64,000 nt of DNA. Origin: Amoebophrya sp. A120. Lineage: Eukaryota; Sar; Dinophyceae; Syndiniales; Amoebophryaceae. The stretch covers positions 553,271-617,270 of the forward strand of contig CAJINV010000012.1 of assembly GCA_905178155.1 (NCBI GenBank). The letters are read 5' to 3'. Shown here piece by piece: positions 1 to 11,779 of the stretch. The notes beneath the pieces are model-generated. The model did not search any database. It saw only the letters and a list, made by a program, of their open reading frames with translations, and was not told where the DNA came from. Numbering within the stretch: position 1 is the first letter of the stretch; each line of letters starts with the position of its first letter. A program made the translations under genes and the position numbers.

Positions 1-218
1 AGGCTGCAGAGCAAATGTTGGGATCGTGTCGGCTAGTAAATGCGCAGGCGTGAGAACTAGAAGCGACACGCATGCCAGCGGCATGGGATGGTGGGGCGGG
101 CTCCGTTGGGGAGAAATGCAAGATGGTTGGGGCCCACACAAATCAACTATATTTCCCGGGAGCCCCGGGCCGGGGGGTGTTCGATTTTTGATGAACTTCC
201 TTGATTTTCCTTGTCTAA

Positions 219-2640
219 GGTATGTACCGACATTGATATCGCAAGGTACTGCTCATCAACAGAGGACTTTCATGCAGCACCAGTGCAAAGAGGAGGCGGA
301 CTGCGCTGCGCAGCTGTCAGAATCCGAGTGTTCACATGAAGATAAACCGCAGCAGACCGAAGCTAGTCCTAGTACTACCTGAACAAGATGCAAAAGTAGA
401 GCTGTCGTCGTGGTTGCGGACATTTTTGCAGAGGCACCATGTTCCGGAATCTCGAGGACGGGCAGTGGGCCTAATATCCTGCGCAAATCTTCACCTCGGA
501 AGAGGAGGAACTCGACATCTTGGCGATTACGACGTAAGTACTATTGCCGAGTTGTCGATTACCCTGTAGCTCGAATTTCCAGAGGATGACCTTCCTGATG
601 CTCCTAAAAGGCAAAGGGCCTGTTTGGCGCTACGCTTCTAGCATCTACTGTTTTGGAGACCACTTCTGCGGCGTTCGTGTGACGAAGAAAACGTGAAGAT
701 CTCCCGAGTCGTGTGGTACAACTTACTAGTGCCTCTCAAGAAGTCATTTAAGTTGAAAAACGGTCATTTTTCGATAGGCTCGACGACAATACAGGTTCAG
801 TTGTTCATGGTAGAAGAATGAGCTTGATGTAGTTTTTAAAAACTCTAATTACTGAAAAAAACAGATATTTTGTAGACTGCAACCGATTGGCATTGGCAAG
901 AAATCCGGACGAGAGGCCTGCTATACCGAGCCACTTGGAGGTATGTACCGACACTGATTTCGCAAGGTGGTACTGCTCATCAACAGACGAGTTTCATCAT
1001 TCAGCACCAGTGCAAGAGTCTTAGAGAGGAGGCGGACTGCGCATCTGGATCTGTCAGAATCCGAGTTGTCTTCACATAAAGATATTAAACCGCCACAGAC
1101 CGAAGCTAGTACTACCTGAGCGAGATGTCGCTGTGGTTGCGGATTACATTGTCGCAGTGGCACGATGTGCCGGAATCTTGAGGATGGGCGGTGGACCTAA
1201 AATCCTGGGCGAATCTTCACTGCTGGCCAACTTGTTCATCTTCAGCTATTTGCTAATGCTAGTTGCATCAATTGGGATTGTAAATCGAAATCACCGGTTA
1301 CTTTTCACAATGTGTTCTCTCTGGTACGGCTGGGGAGATTTCCTCACTCCGCACTCAGTAACGTCATTCAACTTTCCGGTGGTACTTCTACCACCATCTA
1401 CACCAAAGATCGTCGTCTTAAGGTCGGAACTGCGGCCCGCGGCCCAAGAAGAAGAAGTGGGAATCTAGAAATTAGAAATAAATGGGGCTTTTTCTCGTTT
1501 GCAGAAGCGGCCGCGCGGCGAAAGCGCGGCCCGCAGGGCCGCGCTTTCGCCGCGTGGGCCGCGGCGATGGTAGAAAAAGGTTGGCGGACCTTCGCGCTGA
1601 TTAGATTTTCGCGCACGCATTTGGTTACCAATATCGCCCTCCGGGCGCGACCTTAAGACGAAGGAAGATCCTCCGGGAGGCGCGGAAGAAGAGGAACTCG
1701 ACATCTTGGTGATTACGACGTAAGTACTATTCCCGAGTTGTCGAGGATCTGCCTGTAGCTGAAATTTCGGAGGATGAGCTTCCTGATGCTCCTCAAAGGC
1801 AAAGGGCCTGTTTAGAAGCGCTACAGTACTACTTCTAGCATCTACTGTTTATTATTATTTGGAGACCACTGCGGCATTCGTGTGACGAAGAAAACGTGAA
1901 GATCTCCCGAGTCGTGTGGTACAACTTACTAGTGCCTCTCAAGAAGTTTTTTAAGTTGAAAAACGGTCATCTTTCGATAGGCTCGACGACAATACAGGTT
2001 CAGTTGTTCATGGTAGAAGAACTTCAGCTTGATGTAGTGAAATAAAAACTCTAATTACTGAAAAAAACAGATATTTTGTAGACTGCAAGAACCGATTTTT
2101 GGCATTGGCAAGAAATCCGGATAGCAGGCCTGCTATACCGAGCCACTTGGTATGTACCGAGAGTGATTTCGCAAGGTACTATTCATCAACAGACGAGTTT
2201 CATCATTCAGCACCAGTACAAAAGTCTTAGAGAGGAGGCGGACTGCGCATCTATCAGAATCCGAGCAGTTATCACATAAAGATAAACCGCCACAGACCGA
2301 AGCTAGTTGTACTACCTGAGCGAGATGTCGCAGTGGTTGCGGACATGATTTTCGCAGTGGCACGATGTGCCGGAATCTTGAGGACGGGCGGTGGACCTAA
2401 AATCCTGGGCGAATCTTCACTGCTGGTCAACTTGTTCATCTTCAGCCAATGCTAGTTGCATCAATTGGGATTGCAAATCACCGGTTACTTTTCACGATGT
2501 GTTCTCTCTGGTACGGCTGGGGAGATTTTCTCACCCCGCACTCAATAACGTCATTCAGCTTATTTCCGGTGGTACTTCTACCACCATCTTCACCACAACA
2601 TCCATAAGGCGTTTTGCTCCATCTCCCGTGTGCCCCGCAG
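219..2640. repeat. Three degenerate tandem copies of a non-coding unit
   Basis: Related copies begin at 219, 940 and 2149 with the shared start GGTATGTACCGA. They continue through recognisable blocks such as AGGAGGCGGACTGCGC and CTCGACATCTTGG. Copy 1 lacks about 450 bp that copies 2 and 3 share, at roughly 1216-1680 in copy 2. Similarity between copies 2 and 3 ends near 1404 and 2597, where copy 3 runs into the 3' end of the minus-strand gene at 2478-3394. No copy keeps a convincing long reading frame. The likeliest reading is repeated duplication of a gene's 3' flank followed by decay. Bases 1-218 show nothing recognisable. Confidence 0.7.
1514..1554. repeat. Perfect 19-bp GC-rich hairpin
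   Basis: A 19-bp arm starting CGCGGCGAAAGCGCGG pairs without mismatch with its complement across a 3-nt loop (GCA). It lies in the segment present in tandem copy 2 and missing from copy 1. No T-tract follows and no gene is adjacent, so its role is unknown. Confidence 0.85.
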
Positions 2641-3394
2641 TCCTGACACTTCACTCCGGCGTTGTTTAGCATTTTCACAATGTGGGAATTCGGCGGGTGG
2701 GTGACAGAAGTGGAGTAAATCCCGACCTGCTTCCGCGTGCCCCAGTTGTTGTTCTCGAGCCTTTATGCATTGCAAAAGTATCTTCGCACAACTAGTATGA
2801 ATCGCAGGACAAATTTTCTCAAGAAGAGAAGTCGACTTTGTCATGCAAATTCAGGTAAGAAACTAGATTTGTCATGCAGGATTGCGATTAGCACGAGTTG
2901 CACGATACTTTTGCATTCGATAGTGTTCTTCTCACCCCCAGCCGGTTCTTGATCTGGGGGCAAAACTTGTCGTAAAACATCGTCATGGCCTGGCGATTGT
3001 TGATTTGGGACAGTATCCACTGCAAAATAAGTATCGCACTCGTAGTAATTGCTATCGTGCATGACAAATATCCCTTGTTAGGCGAAATAGCATTACAAAT
3101 TGCATTTTTTTTTCTTGAGAAAATTTGTGATGCAATTTATACCACGTACGATACTTTTGCAATGCATAGACCGGCAGGCCGAGCAGTAGACGGCCGTGAT
3201 GTTTGTCCCCTTCGTGCGGACGACGGACGGGGCGCCCATGTTGATAGGTCTTCGTAGTGGATGTTTCTCAGTGTCTGCTTGATCTTGTAAGCGTCCACAT
3301 GATTATCTAACAGGACTAAACACCTCTCGTCAGTCTTGTCCCTCGAAGGAGCGCACGAACAACGCGGGAAGAAAATCGCGCTCGCAAACAACAA
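2478..3394 (-). CDS. Unidentified zinc-finger-like gene fragment, three exon pieces
   Basis: Removing the two introners at 3014-3168 and 2764-2922, each with one 5-bp direct repeat, joins three exon pieces in frame. The joined protein runs from TNITAVYCSACRS through QINNRQAMTMFYDKFCPQ to NNAGVKCQDCGAHGRW. Visible motifs are a C-x2-C (YCSAC) near the start and a Cys-rich KCQDCG...YGCCG end, suggesting zinc binding. Upstream, the best protein-like frame (LDNHVDAYKIKQTLRN) is shifted relative to the zinc-finger frame, so there is either a further short intron or a frameshift. I do not recognise the family. A decayed transposase is possible but unsupported. The 3' flank is repeated upstream in the window as degenerate copies. 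Confidence 0.45.
2764..2922. mobile_element. Introner, family B (159 bp)
   Basis: Ends are TATGCATTGCAAAAGTATC and its inverted match GATACTTTTGCATTCGATA. Flanks are gcctt and gtgtt, a direct repeat matching at 3 of 5 bases and therefore probably old. Excision joins GVRRT to LENNNWGT in frame in the minus-strand gene. The interior carries the common GCATGACAAA-type motif on one strand or the other. Confidence 0.8.
3014..3168. mobile_element. Introner, family B (155 bp)
   Basis: The TIRs are TATCCACTGCAAAATAAG and, inverted, CGATACTTTTGCAATGCATA. Flanks gacag and gaccg match at 4 of 5 bases. Excision joins YCSACRS to QINNRQ in frame on the minus strand. It lies only 91 bp from the neighbouring family B element at 2764-2922. 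Confidence 0.82.
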
Positions 3395-5641
3395 TTGTCA
3401 AAAGACAAAGACGCTAGAAAGGGAAAATGAGCATCAACATTATCACGACCGACATAAAAATAAATCTGGCAAGAAAGGACAACGGATACATATCAAGAAA
3501 GCAGAAAGTACGTCGTGTTCTCGAGGTCACAGGATTGGTACACGACGAGAAGGGGAACGTCTGAGGAGAGAGGTGTCGCAAAAGATGAAGCATCAACAGC
3601 TACAAAGCGTCGAACATAAGACGAGGCAGGAGCAGGACCGACTACCGTCGCCTATGCAGGAAAACGCGGGGTTGGTAGTTCTGTGCTAGCGCACCCTCGG
3701 TTAGGCACCATCATCATCATCTCCCACACAGTTATATCACTTTTATCATCAAATAAGGTGGCACGAGGGCCATCAATGAACTGCATTTCTTCATTTGTTA
3801 TTTTCAGTTTCTGCAAGGGAAATTCATCGTCTGTCTATACATTCACATTTATAGTGATAGTTTTCGAAGGATGCCACCACTCGTGTTAATATTTTTCTCT
3901 CACCAAGACCAATGACTCGATGAAATCGGGCCACTCCTGGGTGAGTGAGACTGATCATAAATCCTCTTGTTCTTTCCAAAATAAGAAAATTCTGCCGTCG
4001 GAGTTGCAAGTCAGAAGTTCTATCTCGTGCCTTCTTCTCAATGGAATTCGAAGAAAATTCCAGAGGGAAAAGTATGTAGATGCTCAGTCGCCGCGTCGTG
4101 TTTGCAAACTCAATTTGGAGTCTGAGCGCACATCAAAAAAATCATCGATATCTATGGAAAGATGATGGCTGAATTTTAGCTCCTCTTTGATCAGGGTTAT
4201 CTCAAAATCAGATACGTGCTTTTTACGTGCAGCTCTGTCGAGATGACGGCACCAGAAGTGCTAATTAGTATGCTATTCAGTGACTGGCAAGCTGCTTGCA
4301 AAAACACTGGCAAGCTCCAAATATGACAATCGATTTTGACAAATCCAAATGTGAGTCTGCTCAATCATGATGCTGCAACTGAAAATCTCTGAATGACAGA
4401 TGTCGCGTATCGGTAAACTAGCACTGCACAAAGATTTTACGTTTGTTGAACGAGCAGCCCGTGAGCCGAGTTAAAAATGGGACTGGGACAGTTCGTCGAG
4501 AAAAAATGTAACGACTTGATTTGTGCATAGTAGCCCCAGCGAGGGGCGAGGAGCTTTCGCACATCGAACTTTGGACGTTTCTTCTAGCTGGGTCGTATGT
4601 TCGCTTGGTTCGGGAGCAGCTTGCTTGGTTGGGCCCAACCGAAGGCTGTAAAATAAACCGGAGTATGTTGTAGTTATAGAGCACAATTATATCAATATTT
4701 ACCATCTCTCCGCTGGGTCTAAAAATTCGCCACTTTTGATGTCCGGCGATGCAAATACTAGGTAGAGCACTGAAAGAGTATACATCGTTTTTTTTTGAAG
4801 TAAATTAAAACCTAAAACAAAGATATGGAGTGAAGTAAACTAAAACCTAAAACAAAGATATGGACAGTGAAGTAAACTAAAACCTAAAACAAAGTAAGTA
4901 GAGCACTAAGATTGATATGGAGTACTGGCAAGACCAGACGAATAACCGTGCTTGTTTCTAGAAGCAGCTTCAATTATAGCAGAGTCTCGGTTTTGCACTG
5001 GTTCGTCCTGGTACCATAATAGATTGTTTTTCAACATTGTTCCAAAAAAAAAAACAAGAAAAATTTGTTCGCAAATGGAGGCAGCCACACATACTTGCGG
5101 AATTGCATGCAAAATCAGCAAGCTGACCACAAAGAGGTAAAGAAATCAATGTTCTTGGAAATATAAAGAAACTTTTGTTCAGCGGACGGCTACGGTGGCA
5201 TGACAAAGACGATGAAGCTGCCGGGTTTAATATTCCAGCTTCTTGGGTATGGGTCTACTGTGTAGCCACAACTATTTGCGAAGAAAACGAAATTGATCTG
5301 TTGAGTTTTTTCTGATGAAGAGCAAGTTCTTCCTTTTGTCAAATAAGTGTCTTTCTCTGCTTTCTGCATCTTGATGGATGCATGTTCTTCTTTCAAGTTG
5401 TAGAATGAAATCTAAATTTCAAGACTTCTACTTTGAAAGCAGCTGGAGCCAGCAACTATCAAACTATGTATACCTGATGTGCGAACTATGTATACGTGAT
5501 TGATGCTTCACATTCATTTCTATTTTCGAGTTCGACGACAAGAGAGAAAAGATGTTGAGAGCCTACATCGTAGTAGCGCGAAGAACTCTTGTCGTCCAAC
5601 TTTCCTTGTCATACCGGCTACAACTATTGCAGCTTGTGTAG
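3395..5641. other. Gene-poor intergenic stretch
   Basis: No reading frame here looks like a real protein. The longest is a lysine- and glutamine-rich 117-codon frame at 3336-3689 on the plus strand, with no family features. The only structure I see is the short tandem repeat at 4797-4896. Confidence 0.6.
4797..4896. repeat. Short tandem repeat, three copies of a 35-38 bp unit
   Basis: Three consecutive copies of a unit starting GAAGTAAACTAAAACCTAAA and ending near AAAGATATGGA. The first copy has T instead of C at one site, and the third copy runs into AAAGTAAGTAG. Confidence 0.85.
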
Positions 5642-8600
5642 TTATTTTCCTGCTCCTTTCATCACCTTTTTCATAACCGCCATGGAAGATGACTTCTTCA
5701 TGCCAGCGCCGCGGGTAGATGTAGAAGTCGCGCTACTGGTACTAGTCTTGGTACTATTCTTTCCAGCTTTCGCTGCTTTACTAGAAGACTTCTTCTTGCT
5801 GGATTTCAGGACGTTTACAGCTTTTTTACTCTTTCCACCGCTTGCAGTTGCAATATGTTTTCCAGTATTCATCTTCGCCTTTGCCGAGCCCATCTTCATC
5901 GGTGTGATCTTCTCGCCACCGGCAGCGGCACTACTCGAGCTAGAACTGCTACTGGTGTTCTTGCCACGACCCTTGGTTGCGCCATTCTTCGCCTTCACAC
6001 CCTTGCTCGTTTTCTTGCTAGATGAAATCGCCAGGAGGCTGGTAGTTTTCTTCATTGCAGGAGTTGCTGAGGTTCTTTTCATCGCGACTCTTTTCATCAC
6101 CGACAATTTTTTAAGAGCGGGCGCTTTATTGTTTTTGGCCGGACGACCGGGCTTCCTCTTCTCTTTGATAATCTTCATCGGCAGTGATGCGGCTTTGTTT
6201 CCAGGGTTCGGGTCGGTACTTCCAGAAGCTGCTGCTGCTACTGGCCCGGTACTAGTACTGGAAGAAGAGGACGAGGAGGATGATGCTGACGCCGCGCCAG
6301 AAGATGCTAGTCCTGTCGTTGTTCCACCCACGGTCTTTTTCGGCCGGCCCCGTGGCTTCTTTGCAGCTACTGGATTTTTACTTCCGGGCCCCTCGTGGTC
6401 CGCAGCTGAAATCCTTTTCAGAGAAGTATCTTTGTTTTCATCCTGCTGGCCGAGCACCAAGTTGATCTTCTTTGTCTCGCTGCCTGCGTTCTTTTTATTT
6501 CCTACTTGAGAAATAACTTTCGGTAGTGGCAAGCTCGGCTGTTGTTCTCCTTCAGAAGCTCTTTTCATCTTGAACGCCATGTGGGGAAATGCACGAAGAG
6601 CTTCAGCACGTGCACGTGCTGGAACTACAAGCTCAGCATGACTCGCTTGCTCGTCGCCCGCGACGTAGTTCTCCGGCTCCTTCATCTTCGTGCGGCCGAT
6701 CAAGATCTTGCCGCTTTTCGTTTCCTGTTTTTTGTTAAAAGGCAACATGTACTACGGAACAACTGCAAGCTGTATCTGAAGACTTTTGACAACACGTCGC
6801 AAGATACGACTGATGAACTGGCGCCATCTGCGGAAGTACGGTATGTAATTAGCACCATGAAGATCGCAATGCAGCGATTTTGTTCTATACCAGCAGCTTT
6901 TTCTCCTCGGTTGAGAAACCCTGTATCGCTTTTTCGAAGCCATCCTCCCGGGCTTTTCTGTCGTTGTCCTCCTCGCTGCCGGTCTTGTCCTCGTCCCCTG
7001 CAGGTTGCAAGAAGGTCTTGTTCTGCAAGTCAACATTCTTTGCTTGGTAGTACTTGATCAGATCCTTGACGTCAAATTTCTTGGGCGTCTCATTGCTGGA
7101 TGAAAGAAGGGTGGGGTTGTTACTGTTTTGATCCAGGAACTTTTTCTGGTCGACACGGAACCCTTCAACATCCTCGGAGGTCGTTGTTGGAGCACAAATG
7201 GCCACCTTAGCGGCCTTACTGGTGCTCGCCGCGGCAGTGGTACTTCTAGATGATCCAATTGCCTGTTGTAGAAGTGGTTCCGGTCCCGTCTGAAGAGGAG
7301 GTTTTACTTGCTTGCCCGCAATACAAGCAGAGGACGAAGAACTTGTAGATGAAGAAACCTGTAATGCGCAATCTGAAACTACATGAAACATTGTCGCACG
7401 CATAGACGGCCAAAGCCAACAATTTTGAAGAAGCCAAATCTGACATAACAAGGCTAGCGATACAATACACTCGCATGCACATGTAGATCAAATGCATCAC
7501 CAAAAAATGCAAATGGATAAAACAAGGTCCAGGATCACGATGAGTTTCCTAAAACACTGGATAAATAAATACCAGTGCTGTATTTGCTGCGCGACCGCCA
7601 ACAACATTAGACGAGGAAGCCGAACTACTCGACGTCGCGCCCTGCAAACTCGTTTTTTGTACGTTGCACGACTTGGTAGCTCTTTTCGCATCGAGGCTGT
7701 CCGCAGCTCCTGCGGATGTAGAAGGTACCTGTTTTTTTGTTCGTGTCGATACCAATCATACGAGCCGCGAACTCGAGTTCATAATATTGAAGTGCCCATG
7801 ATCTGCCCAATTCTCGCACGAAGCACCAAATGGAAACATAGATTCCACAGTGGAAACAATTCTTCTTTCATCTTGTCCACAGGGAGTAATAAATAAGTAC
7901 CGTTGTTTTTGCTCTTCCCGCGCCTTTGACCTTTTTCAGGAGTTGATTCTCCTTGCCGCCAGCACTATCCTCTTCCGCTGCTGGTGCGTGCTTTTCATCC
8001 TTTTCCTTGTCCACCGCCGCCCGACCCCTCTTCGACGAACTCGCTGCGCTGCTCTCCGCGTTTGCACTGGCACTCTTCGCTGCCATCGCTCCTACCATCG
8101 AGCCTTCCAGGTCCGTGCTCGACTTTGTCTTTGACAAGGAGAAGAGTATACCGGACCCATGCGCATCTAGCAGTTTCTCGCCGTCCAAAACTTTCAACGA
8201 GGGGCAGGCCTGTTTTTCGTATATTTGGTGTTTGTTTTTCATTTTTGTTTTTCACTTCGAGAGGGCATCGAAAGCAACGCGCTTTTTTAAATCTAGTCAT
8301 GCACGGCAAATCTCACTGCGGACAGCAATTATACTGCAAGAATTTTCTCCCGCATCTCGGTTGGCTCCGGGCGGAGACGCAAGGGCATCAAGGGATAGTC
8401 GTTTCCCGTTATGCATCGCAATTGCGTCTGAGTCTGTACTAAAACAAAGGTATATTCTTAGTCTACATATTCCATGGAAAGTGGCTGGATCATCGCATAA
8501 GAACCAACAAACGCGCAGCTTCGTTTGTCATGCAAAGACGAAGCTTTTTGTTTTTCTTCTGTGCGCGGTGTGCACAGAAGAAGGCGCGACGCAATATGCT

Positions 8601-10613
8601 TGTCATGCTTAGCAGCTGCATTTGCTGGAGTGTTTTAAAAATCTTCCACAACCTCGTACGATCACAAGTTACAATTCCAGAACTACACTCAGACAGATTT
8701 TCACTTCCGTACCCTTGTAGAAGGTGTACCATTGCAGCGATCCCCTCGCCTCCAGTACTTCCAGCTGTGGCACCGCTGCGAGTCCCTCTTCGGCTTCGCG
8801 CAGCCCCAGATGTTCACTTCCCTGCACGCTCAAAGTTTTCAAATTCCGGAAGCAGTCGCTCGCGAGAAAATCCAGGTTTTTGATACCAGTGTTCTGCAAG
8901 GTCAGTACCTGTAGAATTTCTAGGTTCGGATTCCGTTTCATTGTTCATTTGACTGATATCTTCATGCTTATTCTCCGTGCAACATCAAGGTTACTTTTGA
9001 AGAGGTCGACCTTCAGTATGATGATGATCCTGCCATGATTCATTATTGCATTTGCGCGGCGCGACAATCTTTTTACATGAACCTTCACGGGCCAACAGGA
9101 ATTGACGAAAGAAGGTGAACCTCAAGAGACGAAGTCCCGCCCGGAAGCCCACAACTTCCGTCCACTGTTTCAAGTCCATCCAAAGCTTCACAATCCACGA
9201 TTCCCAGCTCCCGCAAGTTTGGGCACATCGAGAAGAGATCCTGGAGACCAGAGGATGGAATTGTGTATCAAATGCAAATGTCGTGTCTGGGTCTGGAAGA
9301 TTGGAAAACTTGTCATGCACATTTTGCACGACCCACGATGTAGTCCGTGATGTATGCGGTAGCATCACAGATTTTGTGAAGGCTTCCCGATGCCTATCCC
9401 GCATGAGAAATGCCCTAGGAAAAACAGGACTTCTCTTGCTGGTCATGCAATGCAGATGTTTTTAGAATCCAAGAACAGCATCACAAGTTGGATCCTTCCA
9501 GACCCAGACATATTTGCAGTTGATATTGTGTCGTTTGGAAAACACCAGTCGACGTCGTTAAAAACCAGTTTCGTGGTGGATTGCAGAACCGCATTGATTT
9601 GCTCTTCTCGCGAAAGCTGCTTTTTTGACTCCTGTTTGTCATCTCGGGTCGTGGATGATGATGATGATGATGATGAAGAGGTGGTGCTAGACTTGGAATT
9701 GGAGCTACTGCCTGTAGAAGTACCAGGCGAGGTGTTATTCGTGCTAGACGCGTTCGCGTTCTCCTCCTCCGCTGCTGCTCTCCTCTGGGGTAGTATGCAC
9801 AGGAACATCAAATTCGACGCACTACACGACGTTGGATCGTGATCATGTGCATTTTGCTGACCTCCAACCTCAAACTCAATTTGCTGTACAAATGAAGTCC
9901 TCTCATGCTCACTATTTCTTTTTGGGTTCTTGCCAAAATGAAAACTCAGAGGGCCAGCACTTTCTGCACGTCATGTTGTGCGGCAAATTTGTGTTCTTGC
10001 ATATCCAGCACACGCTCTGCGTACGACGTCAGCGTTTTCGAGATCGACGAAATTTCGTGGTTGGGATATTGTACTCGAACAAAATACTCAGATTCAGTGT
10101 CGTCCACCGTCCTCGCTTGTTTGCGTTGCCGCTTGATATTACCGCTGGTACTATTTTCTTTTGCTCCGCCACCAGCACCGCCTAATGACTGTCCTGCAAC
10201 ATCAGGACCATTGGCCTCCGATGCCAACACTAGGTTTTTCACCTGGGAGATCATGTTGTCGACAAATTCGAACATTTTTTTTTGTGTATTTTCACCTGTA
10301 GTTCCTGACAAAGACAAACGGTTGCTCCGATCTTTGATCTTCGTTCACAACTCATCATTTGTACTACGGAATTCGCACTAGTCAGTACTTTTTCTCCACG
10401 GAGCGCGAGAAGTCGGTCACTGCTCAACACCATGCTGGAAGAAGAAGAAGAAGATGCTTGCGGAGCCATATTATGCAGCCTGCTCCTTCCGTAGATTTTC
10501 TTATTCTTCTCGCCCCCAGCAACGAGACGGGCACCACCTCGAGGTGGAGAGGAAGCGCCACCAGGACCGCCCCACGCGCCGTCGCGGCAGCGGCTGTAAC
10601 CCCTCTTGCTCAT
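5642..10613 (-). CDS. Leucine-rich-repeat protein with C-terminal AT-hooks
   Basis: A multi-exon gene. Supported exons, 5' to 3': a Ser-rich N-terminus (10613 to about 9961, first junction unresolved), 9784-9526, 9260-9121, 8908-8705, 8209-7901, 7728-7573, 7358-6891 and 6724-5642. The conventional introns checked from the 9784 exon onward are phase 0, mostly with GTAYNN-type donors and CAG acceptors; 9266-9525 is an introner instead. LRR pieces read across the junctions, for example LFSMCPNLRELGIVDCEALD, SLEVLTLQNTGIKNLDF and FRNLKTLSVQG, with an LRR-cap-like CPSLKVLDGEKLL. The last exon is Lys/Ser/Ala rich with two AT-hook cores, KKPRGRPKK and KRKPGRPAK, so a nuclear DNA-binding role is likely. 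The donor chosen at 8705 (GTGAAA) is the only phase-0 option I found and is less certain. A fusion of two genes cannot be excluded, but every junction keeps frame. Confidence 0.65.
8554..8582. repeat. 11-bp hairpin inside an LRR-gene intron
   Basis: TTCTTCTGTGC pairs perfectly with GCACAGAAGAA across a 7-nt loop. A related hairpin, CTTCTGTG-7 nt-CACAGAAG, occurs at 13509-13531. Confidence 0.75.
9266..9525. mobile_element. Introner, family A (260 bp)
   Basis: Begins TATCAAATGCAAATG and contains GTGTCTGGGTCTGGAAG; the other end is the inverted match CTTCCAGACCCAGACATA, then TTTGCAGTTGATA. The 5-bp direct repeat ttgtg is perfect. Excision fuses VDWCFPND to TIPSSGLQDLFSMC on the minus strand, joining the Ser-rich part to the first LRR. 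Confidence 0.92.
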
Positions 10614-11779
10614 TTCGAGAGTCGGTCTATTGTATCCGTCGGGTGGAGGGAAGGTGAGCTACGGTTTTGAGATGTAGGCGGTACTTATTTTCTGTGCTGC
10701 ACACTGCGCTTTTGAGTATTGTTCACGTGCTTTTTCAAGAGAAAAAGGGATCTAAATCTGAGAAGGTAAGTAGTCGCGGTCGAGAATACAAAGTACTTAA
10801 AGAAGTGCGTGTACTAGTACAATAATCTGACAGCAATCTTCTTTGTGTTGTCACACATTATGATTTATTCCACCTTCGTTCTTCTTTCAGAAAGAGAAAT
10901 TTTCAGCCCTACCAATGTCGTTCCCGACCAATAAAGCCAGTACTAGCAGATTTTTGTCAAATCTCGTTCCCGACGAAAACCGTACTTTACTACTAATAGC
11001 AGATTTGTTACGGTAAAGATATTTTTTGTCGTTTTGTCGCTCGTAGTTGCAGTTACCTACTTCATCATACACAAAAGAGTAGTCTTTATTCCGTCGCCTT
11101 GTCTTGACAAGACAGTCTTCACTTCATTTTCATGTTCTATTTCTCTCTGTATCCTTTGTAACGAAAGTGCTTTACTTCCTCTTTGACCTGCTGTGGAAAT
11201 TTCTGAAGTGGTAAGGAATTCATAACTCGGGTGGGTTAGTGTTTGCTAACGAAAACAACAGCGCACTGGCCTCCGCTTGAGTCGGCTCCAGCAAACCTTG
11301 CGCAACTACTAGGCGGCCATGTACAAACCCGCGACGCGCCAGCTTCTACTGTTGCAGCTGTGGCGCAAGACAACATGGATGTAAGTACTTACATAGTTTG
11401 CAGCTCCATAGAGGAATCGACTTAATGGAAGCTGATGGATCGGGGTGTGTAGTTGTGAGGATCTTTTGTCATGATTGACCAGAAGCCGCGAATAAAACAC
11501 GCAACTGTCTCAACATGGAACAAAGCTGTCGCTGTGATCAGACGGCAGGGCGAGCTATTTCCACTACCAGAAGCTACAACCCTCCAGCCACAATATCGCA
11601 ACCCTTCGAATTTCAGAAAGTCCCGCCCTTCCTGATGCAGATATTCTTAATATCATGAACATGATTAATATTAGCCAGCGCCAGCAGGAGTCCTTGCCGA
11701 GATCGGCGCGCGAGGTCACTCCTCGTTGTCGTTCAGGCGCAGCAAATTCTAACTCTTGGCCCATAAGCATGATACATAC
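10614..11779. other. Intergenic, nothing recognised
   Basis: Upstream of the LRR gene. It is moderately AT-rich with scattered GTAAGT-like strings, but I see no protein-like frame, RNA gene or clear repeat. Confidence 0.5.

Noticed and set aside
5589-6509. A 306-codon plus-strand frame, Phe/Leu/Val-rich, resembling a membrane protein
   Set aside because: It is the antisense shadow of the Lys/Ser/Ala-rich AT-hook exon, whose own frame has exact AT-hook motifs and phase-matched introns.
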